This document shows positions 24,873 through 33,754 of a stretch of DNA of 64,000 nucleotides, one piece after another. The stretch is taken from NCBI RefSeq assembly GCF_032484785.1, contig NZ_JAUETR010000001.1, positions 3,165,501 to 3,229,500 on the forward strand, read 5' to 3'. The stretch is from Bradyrhizobium sp. SZCCHNS1050. GTDB taxonomy: Bacteria > Pseudomonadota > Alphaproteobacteria > Rhizobiales > Xanthobacteraceae. Both the position numbers and the translations under genes were made by a program. Position 1 is the first letter of the stretch. The number at the start of each line of letters is the position of its first letter. Below the pieces are notes generated by a model. It was not told the origin of the DNA and made no database searches. It saw only the letters and a list, made by a program, of their open reading frames with translations.

Positions 24873-25904
24873 ATGGCGGCGGGCAGCGACTATCAGATCT
24901 TCGAGGCGGGCGACGTCGTGCTGCAATCGGGCGTGACGTTCCCGTCGCTGCGGCTCGCCTACAAGACCTATGGCACGCTGAACGCGGCCAAGGACAACGT
25001 CATCATCTATCCGACCTCGTTCGGCGCCCAGCATGTCGACACCGAGTGGCTGATCGCGCCCGGCGGCGCGCTCGATCCGAGCAGCTACTTCATCATCATT
25101 CCCAACCTGTTCGGCAACGGGCTGTCGTCGTCGCCTTCGAATACGCGCGAGCTGTTCGGCGACGCGCCGTTCCCGGCCATCAGCTATCACGACGCGGTCG
25201 CGGTGCAGCGCCGGCTCGTTGAGGAACAGTTCGGGATCAGCCGGATCGCGCTGGTCTATGGCTGGTCGATGGGCGGCATGCAGGCCTATCACTGGGCCGC
25301 CTGTCATCCGGACATGGTGGAGCGTGCGGCGGTGGTGTGCGGCAGCGCGCGCTGCTCGCCCTACAATCACCTGTTTCTCGACGCGGTGAAGGCGGCGCTG
25401 ATGGCCGATCCCGCGTTTCGCAACGGCCGCTTCGCCGAGAAGCCGGTGGCCGGCCTGCGCGCGATGGGGCGGATCTATGCGGGCTGGGCGATGTCCTACG
25501 AGTTCTACCGCGACGAGGTCTGGCGCGAGCAGGGCTTTGGCTCGCAGGAGGACTATCTCGCCGCCACCTGGGACTTGGCCTTCGCGCATCGCGATGCCGA
25601 CAACCTGCTGGCGCAGATCGCGATCTGGCAGGGCGGCGATATCAGCAACTGCGCGGCGTTCGGCGGCGATCTGGATCGGGCGCTCGGCGCGATCACCGCC
25701 CGCATGTTGCTGATGCCGGGCCAGACCGACCGCTACTTCGATTGGCGCGACAACGAGCGAGAACTCCCCAAGCTCGTGAACGCCCGCTCCGCGGCGCTGC
25801 GGCCGATCCCCTCGATCCACGGCCACCGCGCGGGCAATCCGATCCGCATCCCGGCGGACCGCGATTTCATCAACGCCAACGTCTCCGCCCTTCTCCAGAG
25901 CTGA
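24873..25904 (+). CDS. Alpha/beta hydrolase, homoserine O-acetyltransferase (MetX)-like
   Basis: A 343-residue protein of the MetX-like alpha/beta-hydrolase group; ATG at 24864 and 24873 are both possible, the second sits better behind GGGA. Family marks are LRLAYKTYGTLNAAKDNVII, PSSYFIIIPNLFGNGLSSSP, the nucleophile elbow YGWSMGGMQAYHWA (Ser in GWSMGG, where true MetX has GGSMGG), the acid in MPGQTDRYFDW and the His in SIHGHRAGNP. The length is close to MetX. The altered elbow and absence of methionine genes make homoserine acetylation uncertain; a hydrolase role is as likely. The desaturase gene follows after 14 bases, so the two form an operon. Confidence 0.82.
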   Translation: MAAGSDYQIFEAGDVVLQSGVTFPSLRLAYKTYGTLNAAKDNVIIYPTSFGAQHVDTEWLIAPGGALDPSSYFIIIPNLFGNGLSSSPSNTRELFGDAPFPAISYHDAVAVQRRLVEEQFGISRIALVYGWSMGGMQAYHWAACHPDMVERAAVVCGSARCSPYNHLFLDAVKAALMADPAFRNGRFAEKPVAGLRAMGRIYAGWAMSYEFYRDEVWREQGFGSQEDYLAATWDLAFAHRDADNLLAQIAIWQGGDISNCAAFGGDLDRALGAITARMLLMPGQTDRYFDWRDNERELPKLVNARSAALRPIPSIHGHRAGNPIRIPADRDFINANVSALLQS

Positions 25905-25918
25905 CACCCGAGCTCGAC

Positions 25919-26878
25919 ATGACCGACGTGCCCACCGACGAATTCGCGCCCCGTCCGAAGCTGCTGACACCGCCGGTGGTGCAGCAGCTCTGCACGCGCT
26001 CCAACATGCAGGGCGCGCTACGCACGCTCAGCCATTACGGCGCGATCATCGGCGTGGGTGCGCTGATCGGAGCGATCGCATCGACGCATGGTGTGCTGTG
26101 GGCGCTGTCCTTGCTGCCGGTGCAGGGCGTGCTCATCGCGTTCCTGTTCATGGCGGTGCACGAGACCGCACACAAGACCGCCTTCGACAGCCGCAGGCTC
26201 AACCTCGCGGTCGGCTATCTCTCCGGCTTCCTGATCGGACTGCCTTATGAATATTACTGCCTGTTCCATTGGGAGCATCACCGCCACACCCAGGATCCCC
26301 TGCGCGATCCGGAGCTGATCGTCGGCCCCAAGCCGCGCTCCGAGACGCAACTCGCGATTGCCTATTCCGGCCTGGTCCAGGTGGCCGGCCGTCTCAGGCT
26401 GCTGCTGAAGCATGCGGTGACCGGCGAGGTGACGGTTCCGTGGGTCCCCGCGGGCCGCCGGGCGATCGTCGTGCGGGAGGCGCGCGCCTATGTCGCGGGC
26501 TATGCACTGCTGCTCATCGCCTCGCTGGTGCTGCACAGCGCGCTGCTGCTGTGGGTCTGGGTGCTGCCGCTGCTCGTCGGACAACTCATCCTGCGGCCCT
26601 ATCTCTACGCCGAGCACACCGGCTGCGATCATGCGAGGAGCGCCTTCCAGAACACGCGGACCACCCTCACCACGCGGTTTGTGCATTGGCTGGCCTGGAA
26701 CATGCCGTATCACGTCGAGCACCATGCCTATCCGGCGGTGCCGTTCCATGCGCTGCCGAAGCTGCACGCGATCGTCGACGGCGAGATCAAATATCGCGGG
26801 CAGGGATACGTCGCCGTGACGCGGCAGACCTGGGCGTGGTTTCGCGCGCAGTGGAAGGAAACGAAGTCTCATCCATGA
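25919..26878 (+). CDS. Membrane fatty-acid desaturase / hydroxylase family protein
   Basis: A 319-residue integral membrane protein with three His boxes of non-haem di-iron desaturases: HETAH at 81-85, HWEHHRHT at 117-124, and VEHHAYP near residue 265. Hydrophobic segments include GAIIGVGALIGAIAS, WALSLLPVQGVLIAFLFMAV, AYVAGYALLLIASLVL and LLLWVWVLPLLVGQLIL. The box spacing fits the FA_desaturase family that acts on acyl lipids or carotenoids. It is co-transcribed with the MetX-like hydrolase gene just upstream; a joint role in lipid modification is inferred, with no substrate evidence. Confidence 0.86.
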   Translation: MTDVPTDEFAPRPKLLTPPVVQQLCTRSNMQGALRTLSHYGAIIGVGALIGAIASTHGVLWALSLLPVQGVLIAFLFMAVHETAHKTAFDSRRLNLAVGYLSGFLIGLPYEYYCLFHWEHHRHTQDPLRDPELIVGPKPRSETQLAIAYSGLVQVAGRLRLLLKHAVTGEVTVPWVPAGRRAIVVREARAYVAGYALLLIASLVLHSALLLWVWVLPLLVGQLILRPYLYAEHTGCDHARSAFQNTRTTLTTRFVHWLAWNMPYHVEHHAYPAVPFHALPKLHAIVDGEIKYRGQGYVAVTRQTWAWFRAQWKETKSHP

Positions 26879-26915
26879 TGAGTTTGGATCCGAGTTATCG
26901 CCGCTCGGCCGGTGC

Positions 26916-27040
26916 GCTCCCTCTCCCGCTTGCGGGGGAGGGCTGGGGTGGGGGCGCCACAACGGCAGTCTTTCCAGAGCATCCCCCACCCGCATCGCAT
27001 CTCTCGATGCGATGCGACCTCCCCCGCAAGCGGGGGAGGC
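26916..27040. repeat. Interspersed repeat, family C
   Basis: CTCCCTCTCCCGCTTGCGGG at 26918-26937 and GCTGGGGTGGGGG follow each other on the left. On the right are CCCCCACCCGCATCGCATC, GATGCGATGCGAC and CCTCCCCCGCAAGCGGGGGA. Outer arms are inverted copies of one another. The element fills the space between the convergent desaturase and helicase genes and may work as a terminator. Confidence 0.8.
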
Positions 27041-27170
27041 GCAGACCGACCACGTCGCCAGGGATGTCAGCAAGCCATCGTGCCCGACCGGTGCGCGTCC
27101 TCCCGGCACGCCCCTTGTGGGAGAAGTGCAGTGATTGGCGTCGTGTTGATATGGTCGCAGCGACGCTGGC

Positions 27171-29231
27171 TCACCGCCATCGCTCGCGCATCCGCGCGCC
27201 GAGATCGATGCGCGGCCCGGAGCGCGCATATGCCGACCCCGGCTGCGCCCGCGGCCAGCTGGCGCGTTCGAACAGCGGCACCAGCGCTTCCGGAATGAAC
27301 CGCGTGCGTGAGGCATAGACATGACGATCGCCGCGCACCGGCTGGCCGTGGACGAAGAACCGCTGCGGCACCAGGAGATGCAGATCGTCCTTGGCGCGGG
27401 TCATCGCGACATAGAGCAGCCGGCGCTCCTCCTCCAATTCGGCGCTGGAGCCGGCGCCGAGATCGGACGGCATGCAGCCGTCGACGACGTTGAGGACGTG
27501 CACGGAATTCCACTCCATGCCCTTGGCGGAATGGATGGTGGAGAGGATCAGATAGTCCTCGTCGAGCAAAGGCACGCCGGACTGATCGGAGGTGGCGTCG
27601 GGCGGGTCGAGCGTCAGCTCGGTGAGGAAGCGCTCGCGCGACGGATAGCCGCTCGCGATCTGCTCGAGCTGCAGCAGGTCGGCGGCTCGCACCTCCGCAT
27701 CCTCATGAACGCGCTCGAGATGCGGTTGATACCAGTGCCTGACGCGCTCGATATCTCCGGGCCATTCCGAGACGCGCAACTGCTCCAGCGTGCGCACGAA
27801 CGCGGTCCAGTCATCGCCGGCGCGCGCCGGTGCGGACTGCTCGCACAGGCGCGCGATCGGATCGGCACTGTCGCTGACGGCATCGAGCAGACGCTGCGCC
27901 GACGCCGGGCCGATGCCCGGGATCAGATGCAGCACGCGGAAGCCGGCGATGCGGTCGCGCGGATTGGCCACGAAGCGCAAGCAGGCCAGCACGTCCTTCA
28001 CGTGGGCGGCATCGAGGAACTTCAGCCCGCCGAACTTCACGAACGGGATGTTGCGGCGCGTGAGCTCGAATTCCAAGGGACCGCTGTGCGACGACGTGCG
28101 GAACAGCACGGCCTGTTGCTTCAGCACAATGCCTTCCTCGCGCTTCGCCAGCACCTGCTCGACGATGTAGCGCGCCTGATCGGTCTCGTCACTGACGGTC
28201 ACGAGCTGCGGCTTGCGCGGGCTCGTGCGGTCGGTCCACAAATTCTTGGTGAAGCGCTCCCGCGCCAGCCCGATCACGCCGTTGGCCGCCGTGAGGATCG
28301 GCTGCGTCGAGCGGTAGTTGCGGTCCAGCGTGATGATGTCGGCGCGCGGGCTGAACTGATCGGGAAATTCCAGGATGTTGCGCACGGTGGCGGCGCGGAA
28401 GGCGTAGATCGACTGCGCGTCGTCGCCGACCACCGTCAGTCCCGCGCCGTCGGGCTTCAAGCCGAGCAGGATCTGCGACTGCAGCCGGTTCGTGTCCTGA
28501 TATTCGTCGACCAGCACGTGGTCGAAGCGATCGCCGATCTCGCGTGCGATGGTTTCGTCCGCCATCATCTGCGCCCAGTACAGCAGCAGGTCGTCGTAGT
28601 CGAGCACGGCATTGGCCTGCTTGGCTTCGACATAGGCGGCGAACAGGCCCTTCAGCTCGCCGGCCCATTCCGCGCACCACGGAAAATGCCGCACCAGTGC
28701 CTCGTCGAGCGGCATGTCGGCGTTGACGCAGCGCGAATAGATCGCGAGGCAGGTTCCCTTGGTCGGGAAGCGTCGCTGCGTGTTGGACAAGCCGCGTTCG
28801 TGCCGCACCAGATTCATCAGGTCGGCGGAATCCTCGCGATCATGGATCGTGAACACAGGGTCGAGGCCGACGCGCTCGGCGTAGTCGCGCAGCATCCGCG
28901 CGCCCAGGCCATGAAACGTGCCCGCCCAGGTGAGCGCGGCCGTGATCGGCTCGGCCTTGCCGCCCAGCACCTTGCGGGCGATGCGCTCGACCCTGCGGCT
29001 CATCTCGCTCGCCGCGCGGCGCGAGAACGTCATCAACAGGATACGGCGCGGATCGGCGCCATTGACGAGCAGATGTGCGACGCGATGCGCGAGCGTGTTG
29101 GTCTTGCCCGAGCCCGCGCCGGCAATGATCAGCAGCGGCGGGCCAGGCGCGGCGCAGGCACCGCCATGCTCGACGGCGCGGCGCTGCTCCGGATTGAGAT
29201 CGTCGAGATATGTCGCAGCCGTGGCCTGCAC
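27171..29231 (-). CDS. UvrD/Rep-type ATP-dependent DNA helicase
   Basis: I place the start at GTG 29231, preceded by GAGGGA; a TTG at 29252 would add seven residues. The 686-residue protein is a superfamily 1A helicase. The Q motif is LNPEQRRAVEH, Walker A is IIAGAGSGKTNTLAHRVA (about 35-52), motif Ia is LLMTFSRRAASEM, motif II VDEYQDTN, motif III VVGDDAQSIYAFRAA, motif IV TLDRNYRST, motif V ILSTIHSAKGMEWNSV and motif VI EEERRLLYVAMTRAKDDL. It would translocate 3' to 5' on single-stranded DNA in repair or replication restart. It resembles the shorter UvrD-like paralogues rather than the 720-residue housekeeping UvrD. The Tex gene is divergent from it. Confidence 0.93.
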   Translation of the reverse strand: MQATAATYLDDLNPEQRRAVEHGGACAAPGPPLLIIAGAGSGKTNTLAHRVAHLLVNGADPRRILLMTFSRRAASEMSRRVERIARKVLGGKAEPITAALTWAGTFHGLGARMLRDYAERVGLDPVFTIHDREDSADLMNLVRHERGLSNTQRRFPTKGTCLAIYSRCVNADMPLDEALVRHFPWCAEWAGELKGLFAAYVEAKQANAVLDYDDLLLYWAQMMADETIAREIGDRFDHVLVDEYQDTNRLQSQILLGLKPDGAGLTVVGDDAQSIYAFRAATVRNILEFPDQFSPRADIITLDRNYRSTQPILTAANGVIGLARERFTKNLWTDRTSPRKPQLVTVSDETDQARYIVEQVLAKREEGIVLKQQAVLFRTSSHSGPLEFELTRRNIPFVKFGGLKFLDAAHVKDVLACLRFVANPRDRIAGFRVLHLIPGIGPASAQRLLDAVSDSADPIARLCEQSAPARAGDDWTAFVRTLEQLRVSEWPGDIERVRHWYQPHLERVHEDAEVRAADLLQLEQIASGYPSRERFLTELTLDPPDATSDQSGVPLLDEDYLILSTIHSAKGMEWNSVHVLNVVDGCMPSDLGAGSSAELEEERRLLYVAMTRAKDDLHLLVPQRFFVHGQPVRGDRHVYASRTRFIPEALVPLFERASWPRAQPGSAYARSGPRIDLGARMRERWR

Positions 29232-29427
29232 GAATCGTCCCTCAGCCTGCAAGAATCAGTGATTTGCGCCGCATGTGCAACGCGATGGCCCGGTCGCGGC
29301 AGCGTTTTACATGATTCGCAACCGGTCTTTTTTGTCACGGTTGCCCACAGAGCGTCTGCCAGCCGCTTGCGCTGGCGCGCGTGCACTCCTATCCAATCAG
29401 CCCCGTCACGAATCTCGGAAGAACACC

Positions 29428-31740
29428 GTGTCGAATTTTGCCTCCATCATCGCTGCTGAGCTCTCAGTCAAGGATGCCCAGGTCCAAGCCGCGATCGACC
29501 TGCTCGACGGCGGCGCGACCGTGCCGTTCATCGCGCGCTATCGCAAGGAGGCGACCGGCATGCTGGACGACACGCAGTTGCGTACGCTGGAGGAACGGCT
29601 GCGATATCTGCGCGAGATGGATGCACGGCGCACCGCGATCATCGAGAGTATCAAGGCGCAGGGCAAGATGACCCCCGAGATCGAGCTGGCGCTGGCGACC
29701 GCCGACACCAAGGCCCGGCTCGAGGACATCTATCTGCCGTTCAAGGAGAAGCGCCGCACCAAGGCGCAGATCGCGAAGGAAGCCGGGCTCGAGCCGCTCG
29801 CCGACATGCTGATCGGTGATCCGATGAAGGCGCCGGAGGTCGAGGCCAAGGCCTTCATCAAGAAGGATGGCGACAACCCGGTCAAGGACGTCAAGGCCGC
29901 CCTCGACGGCGCCCGCGCGATCCTGGTCGAACGTTTCGCCGAGCATGCCGATCTCGTCGGCTCGCTGCGCGAGGAGATGTGGACCCGCGGCGCGGTGAAA
30001 TCGTCCGTGCGGCATGGCAAGAAGACCGAGGGCGCCAAGTTCGCCGACTACTTCGATTTCTCCGAGCCGTTCACCAAGCTGCCGTCGCACCGCATCCTGG
30101 CGATGCTGCGCGGCGAAAAGGAAGAGGTGCTGCAGCTCGATTTCGGCGATGGCGAGCCGGAGGATTCGAAGGACCCGACGCTGTATGAGAACCGCATCGC
30201 GGTGACCTTCGGCATCTCGCGCCAGGGCCGCCCGGCCGATCAGTTCCTGTCGGACTCCGTGCGCTGGGCCTGGCGCACCCGCATCAAGACCTCGCTGGCG
30301 CTCGATATCCGCATGCGGCTGTGGCAGGAGGCGGAGAAGGAGGCGGTGCGCGTGTTCGCGGCCAACCTGCGCGATCTGCTGCTTGCCGCGCCGGCCGGCG
30401 GCCGCGCCACGCTCGGGCTCGATCCCGGCTTCCGCACCGGCGTCAAGGTCGCGGTGATCGACCGCACCGGAAAGTTCGTCGATCACGCCACGATCTATCC
30501 GCACGAGCCGCAGCGGCAGTGGAACGAGAGCATGCTGACCCTGGCGCAGCTCTGCGTGAAGCACGGCATCGATCTCGTCGCGATCGGCAACGGCACAGCG
30601 TCGCGCGAGACCGAGAAGCTCGTCAACGATTTGATGAAGCTGAAGCCGGATCTCAAGCTGACCAAGGCGATCGTGTCGGAAGCCGGCGCGTCGGTCTATT
30701 CGGCCTCGGAGTTCGCTGCGAAGGAATTCCCCAATCTCGACGTCTCGATCCGCGGCGCCGTCTCGATCGCGCGCCGCCTGCAGGATCCGCTCGGCGAACT
30801 CGTCAAGGTGCCGCCGGCCTCGATCGGCGTCGGCCAGTATCAGCACGACCTCAACCAGTATGAGCTCGCCCGTGCGCTCGATGCCACCGTCGAGGACTGC
30901 GTGAATGCCGTCGGCGTCGATCTCAACACCGCCTCGGCGCCGTTGCTGGCGCGGGTGTCGGGCATCGGCGAGAGCCTGGCTCAGAACATCGTCGCGCATC
31001 GCGATGCCAACGGTCCGTTCCCGACCCGCGACAAGCTCAAGGAGGTGCCGCGGCTCGGACCGAAGGCGTTCGAGCAGTGCGCCGGCTTCCTGCGCATCCG
31101 CGATGGCGACAACCCGCTCGATGCCTCTGGCGTCCACCCGGAATCCTATCCGGTCGTGAAGAAGATTCTCGAGACGACCAAGAGCGACATCAAGGTGCTG
31201 ATCGGCGACACCAAAACCTTGAAGACGCTCAATCCGGCGAAATTCGCCGACGAGCGCTTCGGCGTCCCGACCGTGACCGACATCATCAAGGAGCTGGAGA
31301 AGCCCGGCCGCGATCCGCGTCCGGAGTTCAAGACCGCGACCTTCCAGGAGGGCGTCGAGAAGATCACCCATCTCAAGCCCGGCATGATCCTGGAGGCGAC
31401 CATCACCAACGTCGCGGCCTTCGGCGCCTTCGCCGATATCGGCGTGCACCAGGACGGCCTGATCCACATCTCGGCGATGTCCGAGAAGCGCATCAACGAT
31501 CCGCGCGAGGTGGTGAAGCCGGGGCAGGTCGTGAAGGTCAAGGTGCTCGACGTCGATGTGCCGCGCAACCGCATCTCGCTGACGCTTCGGCTGTCCGATC
31601 CGCTGCCGGCCAAGGGCGAGAAGCGGACCAGCGCACGGCCGCCCGCGGGGCGCATGACCTCGCGTGAGGAGAAGCCGTCTGGCGGCGGCGCGTTCGCCGC
31701 GGCGATGGCCAAGGCCGCAGAGCGGCGCAAGGGCGCCTGA
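29428..31740 (+). CDS. tex: Tex-family RNA-binding transcription accessory protein
   Basis: The start is GTG 29428 (VSNFASIIAAELSVKDAQVQ), preceded by GGAAGA; 770 residues is the normal Tex length. Order of domains: N-terminal helical Tex domain (FIARYRKEATGMLDDTQLRT), YqgF/RNase-H-like core (LGLDPGFRTGVKVAVIDRTG), helix-hairpin-helix pair (LNTASAPLLARVSGIGESLA), and a C-terminal S1 domain (MILEATITNVAAFGAFADIG, DGLIHISAMSEKRI). A basic tail follows. Tex binds RNA and contributes to transcription fidelity and stress tolerance. It is transcribed divergently from the helicase gene with about 200 bases between. Confidence 0.95.
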   Translation: MSNFASIIAAELSVKDAQVQAAIDLLDGGATVPFIARYRKEATGMLDDTQLRTLEERLRYLREMDARRTAIIESIKAQGKMTPEIELALATADTKARLEDIYLPFKEKRRTKAQIAKEAGLEPLADMLIGDPMKAPEVEAKAFIKKDGDNPVKDVKAALDGARAILVERFAEHADLVGSLREEMWTRGAVKSSVRHGKKTEGAKFADYFDFSEPFTKLPSHRILAMLRGEKEEVLQLDFGDGEPEDSKDPTLYENRIAVTFGISRQGRPADQFLSDSVRWAWRTRIKTSLALDIRMRLWQEAEKEAVRVFAANLRDLLLAAPAGGRATLGLDPGFRTGVKVAVIDRTGKFVDHATIYPHEPQRQWNESMLTLAQLCVKHGIDLVAIGNGTASRETEKLVNDLMKLKPDLKLTKAIVSEAGASVYSASEFAAKEFPNLDVSIRGAVSIARRLQDPLGELVKVPPASIGVGQYQHDLNQYELARALDATVEDCVNAVGVDLNTASAPLLARVSGIGESLAQNIVAHRDANGPFPTRDKLKEVPRLGPKAFEQCAGFLRIRDGDNPLDASGVHPESYPVVKKILETTKSDIKVLIGDTKTLKTLNPAKFADERFGVPTVTDIIKELEKPGRDPRPEFKTATFQEGVEKITHLKPGMILEATITNVAAFGAFADIGVHQDGLIHISAMSEKRINDPREVVKPGQVVKVKVLDVDVPRNRISLTLRLSDPLPAKGEKRTSARPPAGRMTSREEKPSGGGAFAAAMAKAAERRKGA

Positions 31741-31890
31741 GGCGAATGGTGACGAGGCGCCGCGGAGGGAATGTCTCGTCTGCGGCGTCATATCTGCGGC
31801 GCCATGGCATTCGGCGTCGTGTCGTTGCGGTCTTCCCTACCTCCGCGGCCAGGCTTACCTTGGGCGGCGAGTTGTGAGTGGGGACCGCGC

Positions 31891-32535
31891 ATGACGAACC
31901 GGACCGTGATCATTGCCGGCGCGACTGGGCTGGTGGGACGGGAGCTGCTTCGCGGTCTGCTTGCCGACCCGGCCGTGGATCATGTGCATGTCGTCGGCCG
32001 CCGCGCGCCGACTGACCATTCGTCCAAGCTGACGGCGCATGTGGTGGATTTCACCGCGCTGCCGTCCCTGCCGCCGGCCGACGAGCTTTATCTGGCTCTC
32101 GGGACCACGATCAAGGTGGCCGGAAGCCAGGCCGCCTTCCGCGCCATCGATCACGACGCCAACCTCGCCGTCGCCAAGGCCGCGCTCGCGAGCGGCACCA
32201 GGCGCGTTGGTCTGGTCAGCGCGATGGGCGCCGACAGCAGCTCGCCCGTCTTCTATAGCCGGGTGAAAGGCGAGCTCGAGGACGATCTGACCGCGTTGCC
32301 CTTCGAGGGACTGGTGATCGCGCGGCCTTCGCTGCTGGTCGGCCCGCGGGCGGAGCTCGGACAGCCGAGTCGTCCGGGCGAGGAATGGGGCAACAGGCTG
32401 CACAACATCATCGGCTTCCTGATCCCGGCGAACTACAAGCCCATCGCGGCGGCGGACGTCGCCAACGCCCTGCTGATGGCTGTTCCTACGGTTGCCGGCA
32501 AGCGAGTGATGCTGTCAGGGGCCATGCGCCGATGA
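31891..32535 (+). CDS. NAD(P)-binding Rossmann protein, HTATIP2/YwnB-like
   Basis: A 214-residue atypical SDR starting at ATG 31891. The cofactor loop is VIIAGATGLVGRELLRGLL (6-24), and the second strand ends VHVVGRR, which with Arg favours NADP. RRVGLVSAMGADSSSPVFYS carries the Ser/Tyr-like segment (Ser-Pro-Val-Phe-Tyr-Ser-Arg-Val-Lys), and LVIARPSLLVGPRAE is the typical post-catalytic strand. Relatives are oxidoreductases or regulators with no common substrate. The neighbouring genes give no clue. Confidence 0.8.
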   Translation: MTNRTVIIAGATGLVGRELLRGLLADPAVDHVHVVGRRAPTDHSSKLTAHVVDFTALPSLPPADELYLALGTTIKVAGSQAAFRAIDHDANLAVAKAALASGTRRVGLVSAMGADSSSPVFYSRVKGELEDDLTALPFEGLVIARPSLLVGPRAELGQPSRPGEEWGNRLHNIIGFLIPANYKPIAAADVANALLMAVPTVAGKRVMLSGAMRR

Positions 32536-32776
32536 TCGAGCCTGCCGCTCTTGCGTAGCGGCCCGGTCTCGCTATTTACGGTAAATCGAAATCTGATATC
32601 GCGCCGCGCCTCAGGCCCGGATCGACTGGTCGACGGCGCTCCGTAGTTTTGCGGCTCTCTCGCATGCGACTATCAGCGAGTGAATGGCTGGAGCGGGCAA
32701 GACGGGAATCGCATCTTAACATCTTAACCATATCTCGCTGTTAGTTGTGCATCGAGGAAAAACAGCCCGGTGTTTT
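32536..32776 (+). promoter_or_regulatory. Upstream region of the binding-protein/chemoreceptor operon
   Basis: The region holds a tandem octamer, ATCTTAAC at 32713-32720 and again at 32721-32728, followed by CATATCTCGC. This could mark a regulator site or promoter core, but I cannot assign hexamers with confidence. No gene is seen in the gap. Confidence 0.3.
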
Positions 32777-33754
32777 ATGCGCAGACAGCTGCTTGAGTTT
32801 TGTTTCTTGGCATTGGTGGGAACCCTGCTCGGATCCCAAGCGGCGACGGCGTCTCCGCGAATGGTGTCGCTGGTCTACAACTCGCAGATTCAGAACCCGC
32901 AGCAGGTCGGGTCGGACGAATTTCGCGTGAAGCTGCAGGCGTTGGCCGGCAAGCGGCTCATCATTGATGAGCGTGCGGGCAACGCATTCGGCAGCGAGGC
33001 GGCGGTGCTGGCTGCGACCCGGAGCGGCGCGGTGGACGTGGCCGTGGTGTCCGGCGGCATCGCCAGCGCGGTCGTCCCCGAGCTCGGCGTCTTCGACATC
33101 CCGTTCCTGTTCCGTGACACCGCGCATGCCAAGGCGGTGGCGCAAGGGCCGGTCGCCGCCGCGATCGGCGCCAAGTTCGCCGACAAGGGACTGGTGCTGC
33201 TGGCGCTGGGCAAGCAGGGCTTTCGCAATCTCACCAACTCGAAGCGTCCGGTCCGTACCGTCGATGACGTCAAGGGCCTCAAGATCCGCGTGATCCCCAA
33301 TCCGGTCTACCAGATGACCTTCAAGGCGCTCGGCGCCGACGTGATGCCGATGGATTTCCCGCTGGTCTATGCCGCGCTCAAGGACGGTCGGCTCGACGGC
33401 CAGGAAAATCCGGTTGCCACCATCGCGGCCAATCGCTTCGACGAGGTGCAGAAATATCTGACGCTCACCGGGCATTTCTTCGCGCCGATCGCCTTCGTCG
33501 CCAACCGCGCGATGTTCGACCATCTCGATGCGGCGGATCGAGATGCGCTGGTTGCCGCCGCCAAGGCGGCTGCGGAGGTCACCTGGCAGGCCCAGCTCGA
33601 TGCGCAGAAGCTCGATGAGTTGCGCAAGACCGGCATGGAGGTGATCGAGACGTTCGACCGCAAGACTTTCGTCGATGCGGTCAGGCCGCTCGATGCCGAC
33701 TTCGAGAAGCGCTTCGGCAAGGAGCTGCTCGCCACCATCAGGTCCACTCCGTGA
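32777..33754 (+). CDS. TRAP-type (DctP) periplasmic substrate-binding protein
   Basis: Starting at ATG 32777 the protein has 325 residues with a signal peptide ending near ATASPR. DctP-family marks are [58 protein letters not shown] and [20 protein letters not shown] (the family's DGxExP/PxT region). It should bind an organic acid such as a C4-dicarboxylate or a related carboxylate in the periplasm. No DctQ or DctM membrane subunits are present. Instead the stop codon overlaps the start of a chemoreceptor gene (GTGA at 33751-33754), which suggests the bound ligand is reported to the chemotaxis system. Confidence 0.88.
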   Translation: MRRQLLEFCFLALVGTLLGSQAATASPRMVSLVYNSQIQNPQQVGSDEFRVKLQALAGKRLIIDERAGNAFGSEAAVLAATRSGAVDVAVVSGGIASAVVPELGVFDIPFLFRDTAHAKAVAQGPVAAAIGAKFADKGLVLLALGKQGFRNLTNSKRPVRTVDDVKGLKIRVIPNPVYQMTFKALGADVMPMDFPLVYAALKDGRLDGQENPVATIAANRFDEVQKYLTLTGHFFAPIAFVANRAMFDHLDAADRDALVAAAKAAAEVTWQAQLDAQKLDELRKTGMEVIETFDRKTFVDAVRPLDADFEKRFGKELLATIRSTP

